The notes beneath the pieces are model-generated. The model had not been told where the DNA came from, ran no database searches, and worked only from the letters and a program-made list of their open reading frames with translations. Made by a program: the position numbers and the translations under genes. A stretch of DNA of 64,000 bases from Maribacter litoralis (GTDB taxonomy: Bacteria > Bacteroidota > Bacteroidia > Flavobacteriales > Flavobacteriaceae): NCBI RefSeq assembly GCF_003075045.1, contig NZ_QCZD01000001.1, positions 1,116,001 to 1,180,000 of the forward strand. The letters are read 5' to 3'. Numbering within the stretch: position 1 is the first letter of the stretch; each line of letters opens with the position of its first letter. Below, in pieces: positions 1 to 8,477 of the stretch.

Positions 1-1049
1 CTATTCCGAATTTCATAGGTGGATAGGCGGTTTCCGACCAAAACATACAGGGTATTATTGCTTACCTTGATTTCATTGATATTTTCGCTTCTTTCCTTAT
101 ATAGATAAAAACTATATCCATAAATGTCATTTTTCCAATTATAGACATCAATAATGGATGCTTGGTCAAGCATGTTATCATCCTCGTATTTTCCTAAACG
201 GTTGGAGTTGGTATAAATCAACTCTCCGTCCAAAGAGGAATTATTGTTTACGATTAATGGAGGCGCTTGCATTTCCGTGACTGCACCTTGCTTGCTAGGG
301 GCGACTTGGAGGTGTGCTTTATGTACGGTATCCAAGGTTTGTTGACGCTTCAGTACCGTTAAATCACTATCCATGATGATATACTCGTTACGATAATAAT
401 AGACATAGCTTAAAAGATTAGGTTCAGTAGAATAAGTCAATATACCATCTACATCGAATACCCCATCTATTTGTTTTTCTAGAATTCCATGCTTTAATGA
501 TACGGAGGTCGACGTGTCCTTATCTATGATTCCCAATATTGTACTGTGGGAATTTCCATCAAACGACCTTATAATAAGACGTTGGCTATCCACCGGTATC
601 GCCACATCAAAAAAAGCGGAATCCAGCGACCAGGGCCTAGCAATCCATTCGTTGATCCTCCCTCGAAAAATACACGGTACGGTACCATCCAGCATAAAAA
701 AGTATGGTGGATATAGCCTAAACTTTATGTTTCGAAAAGGAAGATTACTTTCTTTTATATCAATTTTGAATTGAGCGGTGTCCTTGGATGAGAGGTTTAT
801 TTTTAGTAAATAAAGGGGCGTAGTAGGATTTCCTAAATAGAGTATACCCCTATCAAGGCCAGCGATATAATACGAATTATGACCAAGTTCAAAGTCCCTT
901 TTTTTTAAAATTGGATGTGGGGGAAACCTTCTCGTAAACGCATTGTTACGATGAACTTCCTTCTCGGACAATAGGAACAAAAGAACTACCGACCCTATTG
1001 CCAAACATACAACACCGATTATTTTTTTATATCCCGCAATTCTTTTCAT
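1..1049 (-). CDS. Membrane-anchored hypothetical protein, C-terminus outside window
   Basis: An uninterrupted minus-strand reading frame runs from an ATG at 1049 to the window edge, about 349 codons. It has a lysine/arginine-rich start and one hydrophobic segment at about residues 9-27, then a long soluble part rich in beta-strand-like stretches with repeated Tyr/Asp/Gly turns, which would suit an exported propeller-like domain. I do not recognise a family. Its ATG overlaps the stop of the MauE/DoxX-like gene upstream (ATGA), so the two are probably translationally coupled and work together at the membrane. The 3' end is missing from the window, so the total length is unknown. Confidence 0.7.
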   Translation of the reverse strand, partial: MKRIAGYKKIIGVVCLAIGSVVLLFLLSEKEVHRNNAFTRRFPPHPILKKRDFELGHNSYYIAGLDRGILYLGNPTTPLYLLKINLSSKDTAQFKIDIKESNLPFRNIKFRLYPPYFFMLDGTVPCIFRGRINEWIARPWSLDSAFFDVAIPVDSQRLIIRSFDGNSHSTILGIIDKDTSTSVSLKHGILEKQIDGVFDVDGILTYSTEPNLLSYVYYYRNEYIIMDSDLTVLKRQQTLDTVHKAHLQVAPSKQGAVTEMQAPPLIVNNNSSLDGELIYTNSNRLGKYEDDNMLDQASIIDVYNWKNDIYGYSFYLYKERSENINEIKVSNNTLYVLVGNRLSTYEIRN

Positions 1050-1492
1050 ATCATTTCACATTTAGAATTTCTACGTTTTTCTAGTTCCAGAATTGAGAAC
1101 AAGGCGAACATAATAAACAGAACATTGAAAACCACATGCTCCTTCCAACTCAAATTTTCAAGAACCCCACCACAGGAACAGGGAACAAAATCACTGAAGT
1201 ACAAAATCAGAATAATATAAACGGTGAACATGGTCATAAGGCTCAAACACGCATATAGGGCAAAAAGTCGGTATCGTTCAAATAGAAGGAAAAAGGATAG
1301 GACTAGTTCCAAGGTCGGGACCATCCAAGCAACGGTATCCGCATACGCCGTTAGAATAGTGGACTGGCCCAATTGTATCTGAAATTGTTGGTAGTCGAAC
1401 AACTTACTTGAAGCAGCATATACGAACAAAACGACAAACAGCATGCTTGAGATGTAAGGTATATTTTTTCTAAGTTTTTCCAAGGTGACCAT
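1046..1492 (-). CDS. MauE/DoxX-like redox-associated membrane protein
   Basis: A 148-residue integral membrane protein with four predicted hydrophobic segments (about residues 13-28, 50-68, 75-98 and 120-140). A Cys-Ser-Cys-Gly-Gly motif lies between segments 3 and 4. This topology with a paired cysteine motif is typical of the MauE/DoxX family, whose members pass electrons or support disulfide chemistry for exported partners. That role is known for the family and only inferred here. The stop overlaps the start of the next gene by four bases, indicating a two-gene operon with the anchored protein downstream. Confidence 0.75.
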   Translation of the reverse strand: MVTLEKLRKNIPYISSMLFVVLFVYAASSKLFDYQQFQIQLGQSTILTAYADTVAWMVPTLELVLSFFLLFERYRLFALYACLSLMTMFTVYIILILYFSDFVPCSCGGVLENLSWKEHVVFNVLFIMFALFSILELEKRRNSKCEMI

Positions 1493-1582
1493 ATCGTTTG
1501 TATTGATATGGTAAATTTAGAGTGCCCTATTTACTTCTGTGGGAGGATTGATTATCCGACAAGGATTTTAATACTAAGTATT

Positions 1583-2509
1583 TCAACTTCTCAAGGAACT
1601 AGGAGTCCGTCCATATTTTTCCTTAAATGCCCTTGAAAAATGGGGAATGCTCTTAAAACCTACCATATGTGCAATGGTCTTAAGGGATTTACTGGTATAT
1701 TTAATCAGTGTCTTTGCCTTTCGCAAACGTTCCTGAATCAAAAACTTGAATACGGTGGTGCCATATAGCTCCTTGAACCCATATTTCAATTTGAACTCGT
1801 TGGTTCCCATCTGAAGGGCCAGATCCTTCAAATGGGGCGGGTCACTCTCCAAATTGTTTAGAATCATGTCATGTACATTCCTGATCTTTTGAATATCACC
1901 ATGGCTCAACCTTATCTTTCGTCTTTTGGATTCCTTCCCTGGCTCGACGGCATTTTTCCAAAGTCCCTTCACATCGGGTTCAGCATTGGAAAAAAGTACT
2001 GTGTTCACTATTATTTTGGATGAATTTCCATCAAGCGTCCGAAAGTTAGTTACGGTACAATTTTTTGATATTAATAGGCCTTCTTTAGTCTTAAAAGAAA
2101 GTTTGATGGACGTATCCAAATGTTTCCGTTTTAAAAAGGTTTTCATTTTCTTATTCCATTTCTTTTGGGAACTTTCGGTCAACAGATCCGTAAAAGGGCT
2201 TCCCAAAATAGCGTTCCGCATTCTCAACAATATGCCACAGGCCTTTTGGTTGGCCATTTCGACAATGCCGTTTTCATCGATGATCAGGGACATTTGGATT
2301 AAAAATTGGGGTGTCCGGTCAGTACTGACAAATCCTTGATGGATGAACGAGGCCTGAATTTCCTCCTTCACCATGTTGATCATGACCATAAGGGAAGCTA
2401 AATTATCGTTTTTATCAGAGGGTTCCAAACTGTAGAAAAAATTGCCCTTGGCCATTTCCAACAACATCTGGTTAATTCGCTTTACCCGGAAATCATCAGT
2501 GTCCTGCAT
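1583..2509 (-). CDS. AraC-family transcriptional regulator with N-terminal PAS-like domain
   Basis: This 308-residue protein ends in a full AraC/XylS DNA-binding region at about residues 205-305, with two helix-turn-helix units: the first around LKDLALQMGTNEFKLKYGF, the second around SLKTIAHMVGFKSIPHFSRAF followed by YGRTPSSLR. Residues about 65-170 resemble a PAS sensor (LIIDENGIVEMANQKACGIL), so it probably binds a small ligand or senses a membrane or redox state. It lies 27 bp downstream of the STAS-like gene on the same strand, suggesting a regulatory pair. The divergent oxoamine-synthase operon is a plausible target, but no operator was identified. Confidence 0.85.
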   Translation of the reverse strand: MQDTDDFRVKRINQMLLEMAKGNFFYSLEPSDKNDNLASLMVMINMVKEEIQASFIHQGFVSTDRTPQFLIQMSLIIDENGIVEMANQKACGILLRMRNAILGSPFTDLLTESSQKKWNKKMKTFLKRKHLDTSIKLSFKTKEGLLISKNCTVTNFRTLDGNSSKIIVNTVLFSNAEPDVKGLWKNAVEPGKESKRRKIRLSHGDIQKIRNVHDMILNNLESDPPHLKDLALQMGTNEFKLKYGFKELYGTTVFKFLIQERLRKAKTLIKYTSKSLKTIAHMVGFKSIPHFSRAFKEKYGRTPSSLRS

Positions 2510-2536
2510 CTCTTTTTTTTTAAAAACCTAAATATT

Positions 2537-2944
2537 CTATAGGGGTATAAGCCATACCATTACAGCTATCAAAAGGGCGGTCCTTAAATAATCCAAGGCT
2601 TCTGATTTTAAAGAAAATGATTTGGTGGGAATATGGGTTCGCTGGGTGCTCAGGTAGAATTCGCTGATGGTATCGGTAACCGGTGGCGCAATCCAAAAGG
2701 CCAATGCCTTGATCAATAAAGACCCTTCGATGGCAAAGAAATCCCGCGCTTCCTTATTGACCATCCGTAATTCCCGAATATCACAAAGTACAGGCATTGC
2801 CTGTCCCTCTTGAACCATCATCCGGTCCCTGACAACAATCTGTGCCACTTTAAGATCTATGCCTTCCCCCCTTTTATACATAATATGTATGAGGTTCTTG
2901 GTCAGTATATAGACCGCATATTTGTTTTCATGGTGCTTTTTCAT
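2537..2944 (-). CDS. STAS/SpoIIAA-like small protein (DUF7793-like)
   Basis: A 135-residue protein whose pattern (an ILTKNLIHIMYKRGEGIDL strand region, then VARD/RMM, VLCDIRELR, and a later FYLS...THIPTKSFSLKSEALDYL) matches the small STAS/SEC14-like proteins common in Bacteroidota. The C-terminal 18 residues are hydrophobic and may touch the membrane. It is divergent from the oxoamine-synthase gene across about 200 bp and upstream of the PAS-AraC gene. Such proteins are thought to be anti-anti-sigma-like or regulatory; no specific partner can be named from the sequence. Confidence 0.65.
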   Translation of the reverse strand: MKKHHENKYAVYILTKNLIHIMYKRGEGIDLKVAQIVVRDRMMVQEGQAMPVLCDIRELRMVNKEARDFFAIEGSLLIKALAFWIAPPVTDTISEFYLSTQRTHIPTKSFSLKSEALDYLRTALLIAVMVWLIPL

Positions 2945-3145
2945 GGTTGGAAAACTGGTAATTACGTTGAAATTACAAAAATAATGGGTTCATCTTTTCG
3001 ATTACCCCTGCTATTCCCATTAAACAAAGGCTATTTAGTTATCCTAAAAGGAATATTACTTATCTAAAAAGGAGTAATTTTTTAATTCATAAAAGAGATT
3101 CCTACAAAATCAAGTACATTTTACCTCATCTTAAAATTCAGGACT
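2945..3145. promoter_or_regulatory. Divergent promoter region between STAS-like gene and oxoamine-synthase operon
   Basis: About 200 bp separate two divergent starts. The stretch is AT-rich and has no open frame worth calling. No clear TAnnTTTG box or palindrome stood out, so the individual promoters are not assigned. The divergent arrangement suggests that both units share control. Confidence 0.4.
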
Positions 3146-5548
3146 ATGGCCAAGATCAAACATCACAATTTTTTGAACACGGTACACGAAGTATTTACGG
3201 ATGCAATACAGGAAGGCGTATTGCATTTATATGCAGAGGGAAGTTCTTTTTCAGGAAGAAAAATAAGGGTAAAAAACCGGGACATGTTCCATTTTGGCAC
3301 CACAGGATATTTGGGTCTGGAACAAGACTATCGTTTAAAAAAAGCGGCCATTGAGGCCATTGAACTTTATGGCACACAATTTCCACTTTCCAAATCCTAT
3401 ATCTCCAATCCGTTGTACCATGAATTGGAAACAAAGGTGGAACAGATGTACGGAACGCCGACCATCATAACCAAGAACAGCACCTTGGGTCATATGGGTG
3501 TCATACCCAGTACCGTGGATGATGATGATGTCATTATTTTAGACCATCAAGTGCATTGGAGTGTTCAGAACGCCGCCAAGATGTTAAAGACCCGGAGTGT
3601 TCCCATAGAGATGATCCGCCATAACGACCTTAACATGTTAGAGGATAAATTAAAAAAACACATCCACTCCAAAAAGCACATTTGGTACATGGCGGACGGT
3701 ATATATTCCATGTACGGGGATTATGCTCCGGTGAAGGAGCTGATGGCTCTGGGTAAGAAATATCCACAGTTACATTTCTATTTCGATGATGTACACGGAA
3801 TGAGCTGGGTCGGGAAAAACGGTACCGGATATGTATTGGACCAACTGGGCGAACTACCGCACAATGTTCTACTTTTTGGTACTTTGAGCAAGACCTTTGG
3901 GGCGAGCGGTGCCCTTTTGGCTTGTTCAAATCAGGAACTTTATAAAAAAATTAAGACCTTCGGCGGACCGTTGACCTTTTCCGCGCAATTGGAACCGGCC
4001 TCCGTCGCTGCGGCCATTGCCTCTGCAAACATCCACTTATCCCCTGAAATATATACACTCCAAGATGAATTAAACCAACGTATCACCTATTTCAACTCTC
4101 TTTTAAAAGAAACCGATCTTCCCCTTATCGATTATAATAATTCTCCTGTTTTCTTTATTGGTACCGGAATGCCCAAGACAGGGTATAACTTTGTCAACAG
4201 ATTGATGAATGAAGGATTTTTTGTCAACTTGGGCATCTTTCCTGCGGTACCGGTAAAGAACACTGGGGTGCGAATCACCATTTCCAGACATAATCAAAAG
4301 GAGGAGATAGAAGCTTTAGTGGAGGCCATGGTCCACCATTTCCCAAAAGCATTGCAGGAAACCCAGACGAATAGCGAATGGGTGTTCCATGCCTTTAATC
4401 TTTCACCAAAAATCAAAAATGAGATCCGACCGACACAAGGGGTAATCGTCGAAGTATACGACAACATTAATACTATAGATAAAGTGCTGTGGGACAGACT
4501 AATGGGCGGACACGGTGTCTATGATTGGGAAGGCCTGTCCTTCTTGGAAAAGTCCTATCAGAACAACTCGAGAAAGGAATACAATTGGATATTTCGGTAC
4601 GTATTCATCAAGGATGCAAAAGGAAGCATCGTTCTTGCCACCTTCCTGACACATTCCTTATGGAAGGACGATATGTTGGCGAACGAGCAAGTTTCACGTA
4701 CCATTGAAACGGAGCGGAAGACAAATCCCTATCATCTCACATCGATGGTGAGCTCCATTGGATCACTGTTCACGGAAGGGAGCCACATGTTTTGGGATGA
4801 AAACCACCCAATGGCTCGTAATGCCATGATTGCACTGGTGCATTTAATGGAAGACCAACAACGTGAACAAGGCTCCTCCATGATTGTCATGCGGGATTTT
4901 CCCAAAGAAACTCCATGGCATAGGCAACTACAAGGGCATGGATTCGTTCGGGTCCAAATGCCGGATTCATGTACGGTAGAACTGAACGGAGTATCTAGCT
5001 TGGACGCCTATACTGCCAAACTTTCCACCCGAAATCGTAGACATTACCGAAATGACATCCAACCCTTTTTGGACAACCTGAAAATTCAAACGGTAACCCG
5101 TTGTTCTGTTAGCCAACTGGCACAGGTGAAACAGCTGTTCGCTAATGTACATCGAAATAATCTTGGTCTGAACACCTTCGCATTCCCGCAACGGTTATTC
5201 GAGCAGATGAACGAACACCCCAATTGGGAATTCATAACAGTCAGCTTTCTTGATCAGCCAGAAGAGTGGATTGGGGTAATGCTATGCTACACCAATTTGA
5301 ATTGTGTCTATGTTCCCGCTTTCATTGGCTTGGACTATAGCACAATTGATGAATTCAGTACCTATAGGGTGCTATTATTGATGACAATCGATCGTGCCAT
5401 TGCATCTGGATTACCGAAAATAGATATGGGTATGACTGCAGCTTTCGAGAAAAAGAAGCTTGGTGCAAAGGTGTATGACAAATATGCCTACCTCCAGACC
5501 GAGGATAACTATACCTTGGAACTCCTTGGCATCATGGAAGGGCAATGA
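3146..5548 (+). CDS. Alpha-oxoamine-synthase-like PLP enzyme fused to a GNAT-type acyltransferase
   Basis: An 800-residue two-part protein. Residues about 30-410 are a fold-type I PLP enzyme of the alpha-oxoamine synthase group (relatives: KBL, BioF, serine palmitoyltransferase, CqsA). They show the His of HQVHWSVQNA (PLP stacking), FYFDDVHGMSWVGKNGTG with the Asp/His pair, and the Schiff-base Lys near residue 250 in LSKTFGASGA. The usual glycine-rich segment is replaced by YGTQFPLSKSYISNPLYHELE-type sequence, marking a divergent subfamily. Residues about 420-800 form an acyl-CoA N-acyltransferase-like half (LSTRNRRHYRNDIQPF, then FITVSFLDQPEEWIGVMLC and IDMGMTAAFEKKKLGAK). Family knowledge suggests condensation of an amino acid with an acyl thioester, perhaps followed by acyl transfer. 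The product is unknown; a signal, lipid or pigment precursor is possible. It is followed 15 bp later by rteC. Confidence 0.75.
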   Translation: MAKIKHHNFLNTVHEVFTDAIQEGVLHLYAEGSSFSGRKIRVKNRDMFHFGTTGYLGLEQDYRLKKAAIEAIELYGTQFPLSKSYISNPLYHELETKVEQMYGTPTIITKNSTLGHMGVIPSTVDDDDVIILDHQVHWSVQNAAKMLKTRSVPIEMIRHNDLNMLEDKLKKHIHSKKHIWYMADGIYSMYGDYAPVKELMALGKKYPQLHFYFDDVHGMSWVGKNGTGYVLDQLGELPHNVLLFGTLSKTFGASGALLACSNQELYKKIKTFGGPLTFSAQLEPASVAAAIASANIHLSPEIYTLQDELNQRITYFNSLLKETDLPLIDYNNSPVFFIGTGMPKTGYNFVNRLMNEGFFVNLGIFPAVPVKNTGVRITISRHNQKEEIEALVEAMVHHFPKALQETQTNSEWVFHAFNLSPKIKNEIRPTQGVIVEVYDNINTIDKVLWDRLMGGHGVYDWEGLSFLEKSYQNNSRKEYNWIFRYVFIKDAKGSIVLATFLTHSLWKDDMLANEQVSRTIETERKTNPYHLTSMVSSIGSLFTEGSHMFWDENHPMARNAMIALVHLMEDQQREQGSSMIVMRDFPKETPWHRQLQGHGFVRVQMPDSCTVELNGVSSLDAYTAKLSTRNRRHYRNDIQPFLDNLKIQTVTRCSVSQLAQVKQLFANVHRNNLGLNTFAFPQRLFEQMNEHPNWEFITVSFLDQPEEWIGVMLCYTNLNCVYVPAFIGLDYSTIDEFSTYRVLLLMTIDRAIASGLPKIDMGMTAAFEKKKLGAKVYDKYAYLQTEDNYTLELLGIMEGQ

Positions 5549-5563
5549 AGAAACCCCATCACT

Positions 5564-6403
5564 ATGAAATATCAAAAACTGTTATCGGAATTCAAGAACC
5601 AACTGGACCAACTGGAAAACGGTAACGGGGATATTTTGTTTAAAGCGGAATCCGGGATATCACAAGTGGAAAAGTACCTCAAAAAACTCCGGGTACAGAT
5701 TAATGAGAAGACCTTTTCCTCCCTCGTGGACGAAATTTATTTCTTCAAGCATATCAAACCACAATTCTTCAGTAAACTGATCTATTATGGCCGACTGTTC
5801 AATATTGAGAGCAAAAGGCCCAGGGGCAGTAATGCAGCCCAGATTAAATACCTGAAGAACCAGATCGAAAAGCTACAGATATTCTTTAACGACAATCTTG
5901 AATTTTATAATTACTACCGCCGTGGTGCCAATTCCTTGGATGAACAATACTTTGTTCGGGGAAACCGTGACCTACGGCTGCCCTTAGAATCCTTTCACTT
6001 TTTGATAGACGTTCATTTTTCCACCTGTCAGGACGGTACCGTAGCGAACATCATGGCTTATGATATGCTTATCGTATACCTACAAGGTGAAATCGATTTC
6101 TTGACAATTAGCATCGACGAATTAAAAGATAAACCTATGGAACGACCTTCTAAACTTTTTTGGACCGGTAGCAAGACCGACCTGATCGAGCTTATCTACG
6201 CCCTACATTCCAGTAGCTCCATAAACAGTGGGACCGTGGATATCAAAGAACTGGCGGCACACTTCGAACATTTTTATAACATAGACCTCGGTAATTACTA
6301 CCACACCTTTATAGAAATCCGTTCTAGAAAGACCGTTAGGACCAAGTTTTTGGATAAGCTCATCGAAATGCTCCAGAAGCGGATGGACGCCTTTGATGAC
6401 TGA
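5564..6403 (+). CDS. rteC: RteC-type regulatory protein
   Basis: A 279-residue protein matching the RteC family known from Bacteroides conjugative transposons, where RteC promotes expression of the excision operon. Visible family features are the charged N-terminal helical part, the FFKHIKPQFFSKLIYYGRLFNIE segment, the YFVRGNRDLRLPLESFHFLIDVHFSTCQDG core and the C-terminal FWTGSKTDLIELIYALHSSSSINSG region. It starts 15 bp after the oxoamine-synthase/GNAT gene, so the two are probably co-transcribed. The excisionase-like gene of the conjugative element lies downstream. Whether it regulates transfer or its fused-enzyme neighbour is not settled by sequence. Confidence 0.88.
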   Translation: MKYQKLLSEFKNQLDQLENGNGDILFKAESGISQVEKYLKKLRVQINEKTFSSLVDEIYFFKHIKPQFFSKLIYYGRLFNIESKRPRGSNAAQIKYLKNQIEKLQIFFNDNLEFYNYYRRGANSLDEQYFVRGNRDLRLPLESFHFLIDVHFSTCQDGTVANIMAYDMLIVYLQGEIDFLTISIDELKDKPMERPSKLFWTGSKTDLIELIYALHSSSSINSGTVDIKELAAHFEHFYNIDLGNYYHTFIEIRSRKTVRTKFLDKLIEMLQKRMDAFDD

Positions 6404-6412
6404 ATCCGAATC

Positions 6413-6436
6413 TCCCACCTCTATCCCAAGGTGGGA
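6413..6436 (+). terminator. Hairpin terminator after rteC
   Basis: Perfect 8-bp arms TCCCACCT and AGGTGGGA are separated by an 8-base loop and followed by a T-rich tract, 10 bp after the rteC stop. This fits a Rho-independent terminator, though the T-run is interrupted. Confidence 0.6.
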
Positions 6437-6563
6437 AATCTTATTTTATGGACATACCTCATGAGGGTTGAACGTATTTTATGTATGTGGACGGTCGTTT
6501 CCCTATCGCAATGAACCAACATCCTCCAAAATTTATATTAAAAAAAACATTCCCACCTCTATC
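6413..6563 (+). repeat. 13-bp direct repeat TCCCACCTCTATC, copies at 6413-6425 and 6551-6563
   Basis: The same 13 bases occur twice, 138 bp apart, in the gene-free stretch between rteC and the excisionase-like gene. The first copy forms the left arm of the hairpin. Repeats in this position could be remnants of an attachment site or regulator half-sites; no third copy was found by eye. The rest of 6437-6627 holds no gene that I can support. Confidence 0.45.
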
Positions 6564-6627
6564 ATAGCTATTGAATTTTATCGAAAACGGCGTTGCACTT
6601 TTGTAAAACGAAAGTCAAATCACGATC

Positions 6628-6664
6628 GGGACCATCAGTTAAAATAAAAACTTTTGATGGTCCC
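6628..6664. promoter_or_regulatory. 10-bp perfect inverted repeat in the leader of the excisionase-like gene
   Basis: GGGACCATCA (6628-6637) and TGATGGTCCC (6655-6664) pair perfectly around a 17-base A-rich loop, ending 22 bp before the chosen ATG at 6687. It could be an operator for the encoded HTH protein or a leader hairpin. It argues against the in-frame ATG at 6654, which lies at the inner edge of the right arm. Confidence 0.55.
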
Positions 6665-6686
6665 TTTCATTAAAAACCGTTTTATT

Positions 6687-6971
6687 ATGCCGACAAGTAT
6701 CATTACAACAGACGACCTCCGGGAATTCAAATTAGAATTGCTCGCTGACATCAAAAAACTTCTCACCCAACAAACTTCCGGGACTATCAAAAAATATCAT
6801 AAATCAGCTGAAGTCCTAGACCTTTTACAAATAAGCCCGGGAACCCTACAAAATCTCCGTATCAACGGCACGCTACCCTACATTAAAATAGGCGGTCTCA
6901 TTTATTATGATTCTACAGAAATCCATAAGGTTATGGAGGCCAACCGTGTGCAACACGGTCTTAATTCTTAG
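6687..6971 (+). CDS. Excisionase-like helix-turn-helix protein
   Basis: About 94 residues from the ATG at 6687, chosen over an in-frame ATG at 6654 because that one sits at the inverted repeat and adds an unconserved leader. A winged HTH of the HTH_17/excisionase type lies at about residues 40-90 (SAEVLDLLQISPGTLQNLRINGTLPYIKIGG, then IYYDSTEI). The N-terminal half is a charged helix (DDLREFKLELLADIKKLL), probably for dimerisation. Such proteins sit at the head of Bacteroidetes conjugative elements and control excision or replication genes. The next gene starts 3 bp after the stop. Confidence 0.8.
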   Translation: MPTSIITTDDLREFKLELLADIKKLLTQQTSGTIKKYHKSAEVLDLLQISPGTLQNLRINGTLPYIKIGGLIYYDSTEIHKVMEANRVQHGLNS

Positions 6972-6974
6972 GGG

Positions 6975-7727
6975 ATGAATTACATAAAGCTACTCAATGC
7001 GGCTTTTGAAAAGTTCTTTTTTGATGACCGGCTCAATCCTACGCATATCAGTTTGTATATGGCGCTGTTCCAAGAATGGAACAGCTCTAGATTTGCGGAT
7101 GAATTTTACGTGAACCGCAGGGATTTGATGCTTGCTTCTAAAATAGGCTCAAAATCCACATACCACAGATGTGTGACCGATTTAGATGCATGGGACTACC
7201 TAATCTACTTTCCTTCCAACAATCCATACAAGGGCAGTAAAATTAAGATGTCCATTATCGGGACAAGTGATGAACCGGATATGGGACGGTACAGTCCCAT
7301 ATTAGAACAGGTTGCGGAACAGTACCGTCCCAATGGTGTACCGCTTACGGGACAGCACCATTCCATAAACGGACAAGTTGTGGACTCGCACCGTCCCATA
7401 GGTGGACAAGCATTGGTATCTACTATATACAATACCAAACAAGTAAACAGTATAAAACAACCAAAGGGCTGGCAGGCCGTTATTGATTTTTTTATTGAAA
7501 AAGGTTTTAATGCTGATGAAGGAAAAAAATTCTATGAACACTATGAAACTCGCAATTGGAAAACCAGCGATGGAAAACTGATTAGAGATTGGCGCGCCGT
7601 AGCCACAAATTGGATGGATAGAACTGAACTTTTCGCTGAGGAAAACAAACCAAACTTTAAAGAGGCGTCCCAAATCAAGGACAACTTGCGAACCACTAAA
7701 AACAAAGACTATGGACAACCCCTCTAA
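6975..7727 (+). CDS. Replication-type DNA-binding protein with internal 11-residue repeats
   Basis: A 250-residue protein. Residues about 1-85 look like a winged-helix domain of the plasmid/phage replication-initiator kind (HISLYMALFQEWNSSRF, then LMLASKIGSKSTYHRCVTDL). Residues about 105-148 are four degenerate 11-residue repeats. Residues about 160-215 (WQAVIDFFIEKGFNADEGKKFYEHYETRNW, DWRAVATNWMDR) match the C-terminal DnaD-like region found in such proteins. It is followed by an overlapping DnaC-like ATPase gene, a pairing that recalls an initiator plus helicase loader. The replication role is inference; regulation of transfer is an alternative. Confidence 0.65.
   Translation: MNYIKLLNAAFEKFFFDDRLNPTHISLYMALFQEWNSSRFADEFYVNRRDLMLASKIGSKSTYHRCVTDLDAWDYLIYFPSNNPYKGSKIKMSIIGTSDEPDMGRYSPILEQVAEQYRPNGVPLTGQHHSINGQVVDSHRPIGGQALVSTIYNTKQVNSIKQPKGWQAVIDFFIEKGFNADEGKKFYEHYETRNWKTSDGKLIRDWRAVATNWMDRTELFAEENKPNFKEASQIKDNLRTTKNKDYGQPL
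7287..7418 (+). repeat. Four tandem 33-bp (11-codon) degenerate repeats
   Basis: Units at 7287-7319, 7320-7352, 7353-7385 and 7386-7418 encode RYSPILEQVAE, QYRPNGVPLTG, QHHSINGQVVD and SHRPIGGQALV. At DNA level the recurring cores are ACCGTCCCA and ACGGGAC/GTCCCAT, and the 33-bp period is close to three helical turns. They may act as protein repeats, as iteron-like DNA sites, or both. Confidence 0.6.
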
Positions 7728-8373
7728 AATTACCGAAGGTGGCGTGGAATATTCGCTAGGAAAATTTGATGGCAAAAGTGTATTCTACGATTTTGATAAG
7801 ATTTTGATTTACTTGAATGCCAAAGGCAGACAATTATTCGGGAAAAATTTCAGAATCTACGATGAAGACATCACAATCATCCGAAAGCTCTGCCATTATT
7901 TTATCAAGGATAAGGACAATTGTGAAAAGTATGAAATCGACATTGACAAGGGCATTTTACTTTCTGGACCAGTAGGCTGCGGAAAAACAAGTTTAATGAA
8001 ATTATTGCGAGACATCGTACCGCTGCAAAGACCATACGAAATGATTCCGTGTAGGAATGTCGCTTTTAGTTTTAACCACCTGGGCTTTAAGACTATTGAA
8101 GATTATGGAAACACTAAATTCTATTGCTTTGATGATTTGGGTATTGAGCCTGCTGGACGATTCTATGGTAAAGATTTGAATGTGATGGGCGAGGTCCTTT
8201 TGTCTCGATACGAACTTTACCTTGAAACCAAACACAAAGTCAAAACCCACGCTACTACAAACCTAAATGCTGAAGAATTGGAAGAACGCTATGGCAATCG
8301 TGTCCGTAGCAGGATGCGAGAACTGTTTAATTTGATTGCTTTTGATAAAGGGGCTGGGGATAAAAGGAAGTGA
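7711..8373 (+). CDS. DnaC-like P-loop ATPase
   Basis: A 220-residue AAA+ protein with Walker A GPVGCGKTSLMK at about residues 77-88, Walker B FYCFDDLG at about 131-138, and an arginine-rich end (YGNRVRSRMRELFNLIAFD) typical of DnaC/IstB-like helicase loaders. Its start overlaps the end of the preceding initiator-like gene by 17 bp, so the pair is translationally coupled. The likely role is helicase loading for element replication; some relatives instead help transposition. The stop is followed by about 100 bp without a gene. Confidence 0.78.
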   Translation: MDNPSKITEGGVEYSLGKFDGKSVFYDFDKILIYLNAKGRQLFGKNFRIYDEDITIIRKLCHYFIKDKDNCEKYEIDIDKGILLSGPVGCGKTSLMKLLRDIVPLQRPYEMIPCRNVAFSFNHLGFKTIEDYGNTKFYCFDDLGIEPAGRFYGKDLNVMGEVLLSRYELYLETKHKVKTHATTNLNAEELEERYGNRVRSRMRELFNLIAFDKGAGDKRK

Positions 8374-8477
8374 TTTACTTTCTAAAGGATTTATATAACA
8401 AAACCACTTCTGAAATAAACTCTTCAATAATAACTTTCAAACTCTTTGTCAACTCTATAAATATGTCTTTCACAACG

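Noticed and set aside
514-774. Plus-strand open frame of 86 codons
   Set aside because: It lies antisense to the continuous minus-strand gene at 1-1049, whose composition and coupled start are far better.
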